A program made the translations under genes and the position numbers. Positions 30,011 to 37,236 of a DNA stretch of 37,236 nucleotides are shown piece after piece. The DNA lies in assembly GCA_964483175.1 (NCBI GenBank), contig CAZAAT010000016.1:1-37236 (forward strand), given 5' to 3'. Origin of the DNA: JAAYHC01 sp964483175 (GTDB taxonomy: Bacteria > Bacillota > UBA5301). Below the pieces are notes generated by a model, which saw only the letters and a program-made list of their open reading frames with translations, had not been told where the DNA came from and did not search any database. The number at the start of each line of letters is the position of its first letter. Within the stretch, counting starts at the first letter, position 1.

Positions 30011-31846
30011 GTGCTCAACTATGGCCTCGGCGAGCTCCTGGGTGATTCCTTCAACTTGCATTAGCTCTTCCACGCTTAGTTTCCGCAGGTTTCTAACGGA
30101 ACCGAAAGCAGTGAGAAGGGCTTTTTTGCGCCGTGGGCCGATACCGGGGATCTCATCCAACACCGAACGCAGGGTGCGTTTACCCCGCAATTTACGGTGA
30201 AAAGCTACCGCAAAACGATGGGCCTCATCGCGCACCCGCATCACCAAATGCAGGGCATAAGAGCCCAAGGGCAGCCTGATCGGGTCCGGCCGCCCCGGCA
30301 CAAAAAGCAATTCTTCTTTTTCTGCCAAGCCGACCATCTGAATAGCGGGGGCACCAACACTTTCCATGGCCGCAAGCGCTGCGGAGAGCTGCCCTTTACC
30401 GCCATCAATCAGAACCAGATCAGGTCTGGCGCTAAACGAAGAGTCCTGCTCCTGGAGGTCGGCCAAGCGGCTAAAGCGCCGCCGAATTACCTCAGCCATG
30501 CTGGCAAAGTCATCGGCCCCTTCGACAGTTTTGATCGTAAAATGACGGTAATCTCGGTTTTTAGGCTTGCCACCTTCAAAGACCACCATTGATCCAACGG
30601 TGTCGGTACCCTGAAAGTTGGAGATGTCGTAGGCTTCAATCCGGAAGGGCAACTTAGGCAATGACAGGTACTCCTGCAGCTGAACCAGGGCCCCTGCAGT
30701 CCGCTCTGCTTCCAGTTTACGCTTGCCAAGTTCTTCGGCCAAGTAAATTTCGGCATTTTCCACCGCCATCTGCACTAGTTGCCGTTTCAGCCCACGCTGC
30801 GGGACTTTGCAGTACACCCGGTAACCAGCCTGGCCTGAGAGCCACTCCTCGGTCACCGCCAGCGAAGAGAATGTCTCCGGCAGTAGGACTTCGCGAGGAA
30901 AGAGACTGGCTTCGAAATAAAACTGGGGCAAGAAAGCTTCGAGAATCTCACCGGGCGAAAAATCGCCGGCCTGATCCAAAAAGAATTTTTCGCGCCCGAC
31001 CAAACGACCATCACGGACAAAAAAGACATTGATGCAAACCAACCCATCCTCAGAGCTGGCTGTGCCGAAGATGTCCTGATCGCCACCACGCTCCGAGACG
31101 ATCTTTTGCTTGGCTGCGATCCGTTCTAAGGCCATAATCTGATCGCGCAGTTTAGCGGCTTCCTCAAAACGATAGTCTGCCGCGGCTGCCTCCATTTGCT
31201 CCCGCAGCTCTTTGACCAGTCGATCTGTTCGCCCCTCAAGGATTAGCACAATCTGCTCGATCATCGCTTGATAGGTCTCAGGATCGACCTCACGCGTGCA
31301 TGGGCCAACACACCGTTTGATGTGATAGTTAAGGCAGGGGCGATCCGGCCACTGTCCCTCGTCAAACCGATGGCGACAATTGCGGATTGGGAAAGTGCGC
31401 CGTAAATAAGCCAAGGTCTCTTTGAGCGAAGAGACATCGGTGTACGGGCCGAACAAACGCCCGCTCCCCCTGGCAGGCCGTCGGACCAGCATCACCCGTG
31501 GATAGGTCTCGTCGGTAACCACAACATATGGATAACTCTTGTCATCCTTGAGGAGAATATTGTACCTTGGTTTGTGCTTCTTGATCAGGTTGGCCTCTAA
31601 AATGAGCGCCTCAACCTCTGTGTCGGTAACAATATAGTCGAAATCCTCGATTTGGGAGACCATGGCCTGGACTTTAACTTGGCCCGGATCGAGCTTGGTG
31701 AAGTAAGAACGCAGCCGGTTGCGTAGTGAGACTGCTTTACCCACATAGATAATCCGGGCGGCGGAGTTTTTCATTAAATAAACCCCTGGCTGAGTCGGTA
31801 CGCGTTTTAGTTTTTCTTTAATTCGCTGGATTCGTTCTTCAGGCAC
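29999..31846 (-). CDS. uvrC: UvrABC system protein C (excinuclease subunit C)
   Basis: UvrC makes both incisions around a DNA lesion in nucleotide excision repair. The 615-residue protein has the GIY-YIG nuclease domain (TQPGVYLMKNSAARIIYVGKA, residues about 18-40), a UVR domain (YRFEEAAKLRDQIMALERI near 210), the RNase H-like second nuclease domain with AYDISNFQGTDTVGSMVVFEGG and LVLIDGGKGQL, and C-terminal helix-hairpin-helix repeats (LDEIPGIGPRRKKALLTAFG). The start is GTG with AGGTGAGG upstream, 4 nt after the uvrA stop. Its 3' end overlaps the oligopeptide permease gene on the other strand by 12 nt, leaving no room for a terminator. Confidence 0.98.
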   Translation of the reverse strand: MPEERIQRIKEKLKRVPTQPGVYLMKNSAARIIYVGKAVSLRNRLRSYFTKLDPGQVKVQAMVSQIEDFDYIVTDTEVEALILEANLIKKHKPRYNILLKDDKSYPYVVVTDETYPRVMLVRRPARGSGRLFGPYTDVSSLKETLAYLRRTFPIRNCRHRFDEGQWPDRPCLNYHIKRCVGPCTREVDPETYQAMIEQIVLILEGRTDRLVKELREQMEAAAADYRFEEAAKLRDQIMALERIAAKQKIVSERGGDQDIFGTASSEDGLVCINVFFVRDGRLVGREKFFLDQAGDFSPGEILEAFLPQFYFEASLFPREVLLPETFSSLAVTEEWLSGQAGYRVYCKVPQRGLKRQLVQMAVENAEIYLAEELGKRKLEAERTAGALVQLQEYLSLPKLPFRIEAYDISNFQGTDTVGSMVVFEGGKPKNRDYRHFTIKTVEGADDFASMAEVIRRRFSRLADLQEQDSSFSARPDLVLIDGGKGQLSAALAAMESVGAPAIQMVGLAEKEELLFVPGRPDPIRLPLGSYALHLVMRVRDEAHRFAVAFHRKLRGKRTLRSVLDEIPGIGPRRKKALLTAFGSVRNLRKLSVEELMQVEGITQELAEAIVEHLLL

Positions 31847-31850
31847 GTCC

Positions 31851-34670
31851 TCACCTATTCAGATACTGACGCAGATACTGCCCGGTATAGGACCCGGGGG
31901 CCTCGGCAACCTGTTCAGGGGTACCGCTAGCCACGATCCGACCACCCTGATCCCCGCCTTCAGGCCCTAAGTCGATCAAGTAGTCGGCCGTCTTAATCAC
32001 ATCAAGGTTGTGTTCGATCACCAAGACCGTGTCACCGCCGTCAACCAAGCGTTGTAGCACATCAAGCAGTTTTTCAACATCATAGATGTGCAAGCCGGTA
32101 GTGGGTTCGTCTAAAATATATAGGGTCTTGCCGGTACTACGCTTGCTGAGCTCGGTGGCTAACTTAACCCGCTGCGCCTCCCCGCCGGAAAGTTCGGTCG
32201 CGGGCTGGCCAAGACGGATATAGCCCAACCCCACATCATACAAGGTCTGCAGCTTGCGGTGAATCCGCGGGATATTTTCGAAGAAAGCCAGGGCCTCTTC
32301 TACCTGCATATCCAGGACATCACTGATGTTCTTGCCTTTATAACGAACCTCAAGGGTCTCCCGATTGTACCTTTTCCCTTTACAGACCTCACAGGGTACA
32401 TAGACATCAGGCAAGAAGTGCATCTCGATGATGTTAACCCCGTCACCCTTACACGCCTCACACCGCCCACCTTTGACATTAAAACTAAACCGGCCCGGCT
32501 GGTACCCCCTGACCTTAGCATCGGCGGTAGAGGCAAAGAGTTCGCGGATAAAGGTAAACACGCCGGTGTACGTCGCCGGATTAGAGCGTGGGGTGCGCCC
32601 GATCGGAGCTTGATCGATATTAATGACCTTATCAATATACTCCAAGCCCTGAATCTCTCGATGAGCCCCCGGACGCTCCGCCGAGCGGTATAAGCGTTGG
32701 GCCAGTGCGCGATAGAGGATCTCGTTGACCAACGTTGATTTCCCCGAACCGGAGACCCCGGTCACACAGACGAAGATGCCCAAGGGGATCTCGACATCGA
32801 GGTTCTGCAGGTTGTGTTCGCTTGCCCCCAAAATCCGCAGAGACTTGCCATTGGGTTGCCGACGCACGGCCGGGACCTCGATCCGGCGAGTTCCCTTAAG
32901 ATACTGGCCGGAAATCGAGTCTTCTGCTCGCTGCAGATCCTCGATACTCCCGCAGGCCACGATCTCACCACCGTGAAGGCCGGCACCGGGACCGATATCC
33001 ACCAGATAGTCTGCGCTGCGAATCGTTTCTTCATCATGCTCGACAACGATCAGCGTATTACCCAGATCTCTGAGCCGGAATAAAGTCTGCAAGAGTTTAT
33101 GGTTATCGCGCTGATGCAGCCCGATACTGGGCTCATCAAGGATGTACAATACCCCGGTCAGCCCCGAACCGATTTGCGTGGCCAACCTAATCCGCTGGGC
33201 TTCGCCGCCGGAGAGGGTAGCCGACATCCGATCCAGGGTCAGATAGCCCAGTCCAACATTGATCAGAAAACCAAGTCGTTCCTTGATTTCTTTGAAAATT
33301 TGCCGCCCGATCAGCTGTTCTCGCTCACTCAACTCTAACTGATCAAAGAATTCTTTCGCTTTGACCACAGAGAGGGCGGTGAGTTCATGAATGGCTAGGC
33401 CGCCCACGGTCACCATCCGACTTTCCAATCGTAATCGCGAACCTGCGCAATCCGGACAATCTGAGCTGACCATGTACTTGCCCAACTCTTCGCGGATGTA
33501 CTCCGAATCAGTCTCCCGCAACCGGCGCCGTAAATTGGGGATCACCCCTTCAAAGGGCACCGCGAACTTGCGCCGCTGACCACTTCGATTCCGATAGGTA
33601 AAGGCTACCTTCTCCTCTCCGGTACCGTAGAGCAATAAATCCAGCTGATCCTCTGTCAACTGCTTAATCGGCGCATTCAAATCGACACCAAAGCCATCGG
33701 CCAAGCCCTGCAGCATACCCTCATACCACTTGCTGGCGGAATTGGCCCAGGGTCGAACCCCCCCTTCCTTAACGCTCAAGTCAAAGTCGAGGAGTAAATC
33801 AGAGGAGAAATCGGTTCTAAAGCCCAATCCATCACAGGTTGGACAGGCCCCATACGGACTATTAAAAGAAAACATTCGCGGTGTTAGTTCCTCGATACTA
33901 ATCCCGCAATCCGGGCAGGCAAACTTCTCACTAAAAAGCAGCTTGTCCCCGTCGATCACGTCGATCAGGACCAGCCCTTCGGCGAGACGTAAAGCGGCTT
34001 CCATCGAGTCAGCCAAGCGCTGATTGATCCCCTCTTTGATGATCAGCCGGTCTACTACCACAGAGATATCGTGCTTCTTGTTCTTCTCCATGGGGATCTC
34101 TGCTCCGAGCTCATACTGCACACCATCGACGATCACCCGGATAAATCCGTCCTTGCGGATATCTTCGAGTAGTTTACGGTACTCCCCCTTGCGGCCGCGG
34201 ATGATCGGGGCTAAGACCTGGATCCGGGTGCGTTCGGGCAAAGTTAAGACCTGATCAACCATCTGATCCACGGTTTGCTGGGTGATCGGTTTACCACAGC
34301 GGTAGCAATGAACCTGTCCGATCCGGGCATATAACAGGCGAAGGTAGTCATAAATCTCGGTGACTGTACCCACAGTTGAACGCGGGTTCTTACTCGTAGT
34401 CTTCTGATCGATGGAGATAGCCGGCGACAAACCCTCAATAAAGTCTACATCAGGTTTATCCATCTGACCTAAAAACTGACGGGCATAAGCCGAGAGCGAC
34501 TCAACGTAACGGCGCTGACCCTCGGCGTAGATGGTATCAAAGGCCAGTGATGACTTGCCCGAGCCACTTAAGCCGGTAAAGACCACTAGTTTGTTGCGGG
34601 GGATCTCCAAGTCAATATTTTTCAGGTTGTGCTGGCGCGCACCACGAATAACGATTTTATCCGTACTCAT
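31851..34670 (-). CDS. uvrA: UvrABC system protein A (excinuclease ATPase subunit)
   Basis: UvrA recognises DNA damage and loads UvrB. The 939-residue protein has two ABC ATPase halves: Walker A sites GLSGSGKSSLAFDT near residue 31 and GVSGSGKSTLVNEIL near 640, and signature motifs LSGGEAQRIRLA and LSGGEAQRVKLA. Zinc fingers are CYRCGK, CPDCG...CPTCDG and CEACKGDG...CEVCKG. I place the start at MSTDKIVIRGARQHNLK, with AGGAG upstream, 14 nt after the uvrB stop; the reading opens 11 codons earlier, overlapping uvrB. It lies between uvrB and uvrC in one SOS-type operon. Confidence 0.98.
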   Translation of the reverse strand: MSTDKIVIRGARQHNLKNIDLEIPRNKLVVFTGLSGSGKSSLAFDTIYAEGQRRYVESLSAYARQFLGQMDKPDVDFIEGLSPAISIDQKTTSKNPRSTVGTVTEIYDYLRLLYARIGQVHCYRCGKPITQQTVDQMVDQVLTLPERTRIQVLAPIIRGRKGEYRKLLEDIRKDGFIRVIVDGVQYELGAEIPMEKNKKHDISVVVDRLIIKEGINQRLADSMEAALRLAEGLVLIDVIDGDKLLFSEKFACPDCGISIEELTPRMFSFNSPYGACPTCDGLGFRTDFSSDLLLDFDLSVKEGGVRPWANSASKWYEGMLQGLADGFGVDLNAPIKQLTEDQLDLLLYGTGEEKVAFTYRNRSGQRRKFAVPFEGVIPNLRRRLRETDSEYIREELGKYMVSSDCPDCAGSRLRLESRMVTVGGLAIHELTALSVVKAKEFFDQLELSEREQLIGRQIFKEIKERLGFLINVGLGYLTLDRMSATLSGGEAQRIRLATQIGSGLTGVLYILDEPSIGLHQRDNHKLLQTLFRLRDLGNTLIVVEHDEETIRSADYLVDIGPGAGLHGGEIVACGSIEDLQRAEDSISGQYLKGTRRIEVPAVRRQPNGKSLRILGASEHNLQNLDVEIPLGIFVCVTGVSGSGKSTLVNEILYRALAQRLYRSAERPGAHREIQGLEYIDKVINIDQAPIGRTPRSNPATYTGVFTFIRELFASTADAKVRGYQPGRFSFNVKGGRCEACKGDGVNIIEMHFLPDVYVPCEVCKGKRYNRETLEVRYKGKNISDVLDMQVEEALAFFENIPRIHRKLQTLYDVGLGYIRLGQPATELSGGEAQRVKLATELSKRSTGKTLYILDEPTTGLHIYDVEKLLDVLQRLVDGGDTVLVIEHNLDVIKTADYLIDLGPEGGDQGGRIVASGTPEQVAEAPGSYTGQYLRQYLNR

Positions 34671-34684
34671 ACTCTCTCCTTCGT

Positions 34685-36679
34685 TTACAAGTCGGCCAGC
34701 CATGAACGTAAATCGATGATCTGATCACGGAGCTCGGCAGCTTTTTCAAACTCTAACTCCCTGGCCGCCTGTTGCATTTCTTTCTCCAATTGTTTAATGT
34801 ATTTGGCTAGTTCTCTAGCATCCATCCTGACAACCTTACTGCGCTTAGCCTCCTGCTCTTGCTGGGCCTCCGCTTCAGCGGCTTGCCGGTAGGTGGTAAC
34901 GATATCTTTGACCTCTTTTTTAATCGTCTCTGGCGTAATATTGTGTTCCTGATTAAATGCCAACTGTAGCTGGCGGCGGCGTTCGGTTTCCTGAATAGCC
35001 GCTTGCATCGAACCGGTCATCCGATCGGCATACAAGATGACCTTTCCATTGACGTTCCGGGCGGCTCGGCCAAAGGTCTGGATCAAAGAGGTCGTAGAAC
35101 GCAAAAAACCCTCTTTATCAGCGTCCAAGATCGCCACCAGCGAAACCTCCGGCAAGTCCAGTCCCTCGCGTAACAGGTTGATTCCGACTAGCACATCAAA
35201 CTCACCCAAGCGCAAGCCCCGTACAATCTCCACCCGTTCCAAAGCGGTGATCTCCGAATGCATATATCGGGTTTTAATGCCGGCTTCCTTGAGGTATTCG
35301 GTTAGATCTTCGGCCATCTTTTTTGTTAGGGTCGTCACGAGAACTCTTTCCTGCAATTTAATCCGTTCCCGGATCTCGGCGATCAAATCATCAACCTGGC
35401 CTTTGACCGGTTTGACCTCGATCTCCGGGTCCACCAGCCCGGTTGGCCGAATGATCTGTTCAACTACTTGCGCGGAGTGGTCGCGCTCATACTGGGCCGG
35501 GGTCGCCGAGACATAGACCACCTGGTTGATATGGCGCCTAAATTCCTCAAAGGTCAAAGGCCGATTGTCCAAGGCAGATCGTAAGCGAAAGCCATAATTG
35601 ACCAAGGTCTCTTTGCGCGAACGATCGCCGGCATACATCGCCCCGATCTGGGGTACCGTGACATGAGACTCATCAATTACCAACAGAAAATCGTCTGGAA
35701 AGTAATCCAAGAGCGTAGCCGGTTCCTCACCGGGGGCTCGGCCGGTCAAGTGGCGTGAGTAATTCTCCACGCCTTTGCAGTAACCCAGCTCCTGCAGCAT
35801 CTCGATGTCAAAGCGGGTGCGCTGCTCCAAACGCTGAGCCTCAAGGAGCTTACCCTGCTGACGAAACTCAGCTAATTGGTCCTCCAGTTCGGCTTCGATC
35901 GAAGCGATCGCCCGGCGCATCTTGTCCTCACTGGTAATAAAGTGGGTGGCCGGATAAATAGTGACATCATCCCGTTCCCCCAAAATTTCACCGGTGAGCA
36001 CATCGACTTCTAGAATCCGGTCGATATCATCGCCAAAGAACTCAATTCGAATGGCATTATCACTATAAACCGGGATAATTTCAATAACGTCACCCCGCAC
36101 CCGAAAAGTTCCGCGACTAAAGCCAATACCGTTGCGCACATACTGGATCCCTACCAGGCGGCGCAAGATCTTGTCGCGCTCGCTGGTCTCTCCTTCCTTA
36201 AGCGATAGGGTCATCCCCTGATAATCCTCTGGTGACCCAAGACCGTAGATACAGGAGACACTGGCCACAATCAGGACATCTCGCCGTTCGAAGAGGGCGC
36301 TGGTCGCCGCATGGCGCAGACGGTCGATTTCGTCATTGATCGCTGCATCTTTTTCGATATAGATATCGGTGTGAGGTACATAGGCCTCTGGCTGATAATA
36401 ATCGTAGTAGCTGACGAAATAGTGTACCGCATTATGCGGAAAAAACTCCTGGAACTCACTGCACAACTGAGCTGCCAGGATTTTGTTATGTGCTATCACC
36501 AGAGTCGGCTTGTTGAGCCTAGCTACCAAGTTTGCGATGGTAAAGGTCTTGCCGGAGCCGGTTACACCTAATAAAGTCTGCTCCCGCATACCGCTCTTGA
36601 AACCGGCCTCAAGCTGCTCGATGGCTTTGGGCTGATCGCCGCGCGGAATATAGGAAGATACTAACTGAAAATCAGGCAT
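34685..36679 (-). CDS. uvrB: UvrABC system protein B (excinuclease helicase subunit)
   Basis: UvrB verifies lesions and recruits UvrC. The 664-residue protein contains the Walker A motif LGVTGSGKTFTIANL, the damage-probing beta-hairpin block YYDYYQPEAYVPHTDIYIEKDA, the DESH helicase box, helicase motifs LREGLDLPEVSLVAILDADKEGFLRS and QTFGRAARNVNG, and a C-terminal UVR domain (ELEFEKAAELRDQIIDL) that binds UvrC. Length is typical. The ATG follows TTGGAGGATGA. It is first in uvrBAC, and a GAAC-N4-ATTC box 19 nt upstream predicts LexA control. Confidence 0.98.
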   Translation of the reverse strand: MPDFQLVSSYIPRGDQPKAIEQLEAGFKSGMREQTLLGVTGSGKTFTIANLVARLNKPTLVIAHNKILAAQLCSEFQEFFPHNAVHYFVSYYDYYQPEAYVPHTDIYIEKDAAINDEIDRLRHAATSALFERRDVLIVASVSCIYGLGSPEDYQGMTLSLKEGETSERDKILRRLVGIQYVRNGIGFSRGTFRVRGDVIEIIPVYSDNAIRIEFFGDDIDRILEVDVLTGEILGERDDVTIYPATHFITSEDKMRRAIASIEAELEDQLAEFRQQGKLLEAQRLEQRTRFDIEMLQELGYCKGVENYSRHLTGRAPGEEPATLLDYFPDDFLLVIDESHVTVPQIGAMYAGDRSRKETLVNYGFRLRSALDNRPLTFEEFRRHINQVVYVSATPAQYERDHSAQVVEQIIRPTGLVDPEIEVKPVKGQVDDLIAEIRERIKLQERVLVTTLTKKMAEDLTEYLKEAGIKTRYMHSEITALERVEIVRGLRLGEFDVLVGINLLREGLDLPEVSLVAILDADKEGFLRSTTSLIQTFGRAARNVNGKVILYADRMTGSMQAAIQETERRRQLQLAFNQEHNITPETIKKEVKDIVTTYRQAAEAEAQQEQEAKRSKVVRMDARELAKYIKQLEKEMQQAARELEFEKAAELRDQIIDLRSWLADL

Positions 36680-36697
36680 AACTCATCCTCCAAGAGC

Positions 36698-36709
36698 GAA
36701 CAAATATTC
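36698..36709 (-). promoter_or_regulatory. Probable LexA (DinR) SOS box upstream of uvrB
   Basis: The plus strand reads CGAACAAATATTC; the Gram-positive LexA consensus is CGAAC-N4-GTTCG, so 7 of the 8 core GAAC/GTTC bases match. It lies between a TATACT -10-like box (36720-36725) and the uvrB ribosome site, a position where a bound repressor would block transcription. uvrB and uvrA are classic SOS genes. Confidence 0.7.
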
Positions 36710-36744
36710 TCCATCATGTAGTATATCATACTGTATCTAGAGCC

Positions 36745-36774
36745 AAAAGAAAAAGCCGACCAGAGCGGTCGGCT
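36745..36774 (-). terminator. Rho-independent terminator after the second oligopeptide permease gene
   Basis: AGCCGACC and GGTCGGCT form an 8-bp stem around a five-base loop, followed on the minus strand by TTTTCTTTT. It lies 27 nt beyond the permease stop and insulates uvrB. Confidence 0.9.
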
Positions 36775-36801
36775 ATCTACGCAGATTGAAATAGGTGAGC
36801 A

Positions 36802-37236
36802 CTAAGCCTGGAGCTTGGGATCAAGAATATCCCTAAAGGCATCACCGATCAGGTTCCACGCCAGGACGAACAAGATCATCGCCGTGCCGGGATAGACCAC
36901 CGTATACCAATAGTGCAGCGGATCACCGGGTACGCCCAAGAGCCAGTTACGGCTAAAGCTGACCATCTGACCCCAGTCAGCATAACCTTCCGGGGCACCA
37001 ACACCCAAAAAGCTCAGGCTAGAGGCGGTGATAACCACGGAGCCCAGGCTCATCGAGGCCTGAATCAGCACCGGAAAGATCGTGTTCGGCAGGACATGCC
37101 GGATAATGATCTTCCAATCCTTAACACCGCTGGCTTTGGCCGCACTAATATATTCCTCTTCTTTGACCGCCAAGATGTTTCCCCTAATTAAGCGGGCATA
37201 GTTCATCCAATAGAAAGTGACCATGGCGATCATCAC
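36802..37236 (-). CDS. Oligopeptide ABC transporter permease, DppC/OppC type (partial, C-terminal part)
   Basis: The window holds the last 144 codons; the gene continues past the right edge. It shows the ABC-permease EAA loop EEEYISAAKASGVKDWKIIIRHVLPN, SMSLGSVVITASSLSFLGVG, the DWGQMV segment and the OppC ending LAWNLIGDAFRDILDPKLQA. It differs clearly from the permease at 29102-30010, so it belongs to a second oligopeptide transport system. A terminator lies directly downstream, so this is the last gene of its operon unless ATPase genes precede it. Confidence 0.95.
   Translation of the reverse strand: MMIAMVTFYWMNYARLIRGNILAVKEEEYISAAKASGVKDWKIIIRHVLPNTIFPVLIQASMSLGSVVITASSLSFLGVGAPEGYADWGQMVSFSRNWLLGVPGDPLHYWYTVVYPGTAMILFVLAWNLIGDAFRDILDPKLQA

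Overview
The window looks like chromosomal DNA of an anaerobic, respiring member of the Bacillota (clostridia-like Firmicutes). Supporting signs are the hemA/hemX-type/hemC/hemB/hemL gene order, a mazEF pair of the EndoA type, NusG-domain-II and Gx-transporter genes, a GAAC-N4-GTTC-like SOS box, strong AGGAGG ribosome sites and many TTG starts. Two features point to a cell with an outer membrane: a porin-like beta-barrel protein ending in Phe, and an oligopeptide-binding protein with a cleavable signal but no lipobox cysteine. A diderm Firmicute is therefore my best guess, but the lineage is inferred. I saw no tRNA, rRNA, CRISPR array, insertion sequence or prophage.

Positions 1-15,460 (all minus strand) form one tightly packed run of 18 genes from hemA to a truncated rimI, with no gap above about 40 nt. 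The first ten genes encode an almost complete heme pathway through siroheme: HemA, a CcsA/HemX-like membrane protein, SirC, HemC, CobA-HemD, AhbC, HemB, AhbD, an AhbA-AhbB fusion and HemL. Downstream follow a NusG-II/Gx-transporter pair (EetA/EetB-like), a MazEF toxin-antitoxin pair, a lipid kinase, a DedA protein and tsaE-tsaB-rimI.

Positions 15,460-20,600 (minus) are respiratory. They hold a lone membrane-anchored NrfH/NapC-like cytochrome with six predicted hemes and a long leader. Next is an apparent operon of long-chain polyprenyl diphosphate synthase (quinone tail), a GGDEF/HD-GYP signalling protein, an NHL beta-propeller and a secreted tetraheme cytochrome. Heme made by the first block would supply these cytochromes.

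Positions 20,698-26,222 (minus) hold a ROK sugar kinase coupled to a phosphoglucose/phosphomannose isomerase, the porin-like gene with its own terminator and a 460-nt upstream region, a small YvlD-type membrane protein and an MFS exporter.

Positions 26,393-30,010 (plus) carry an oligopeptide ABC system (binding protein and two permeases) without ATPases, ending tail-to-tail with uvrC. Positions 29,999-36,709 (minus) hold uvrB-uvrA-uvrC behind a probable LexA box. The right edge has a terminator and the 3' part of a second oligopeptide permease gene.
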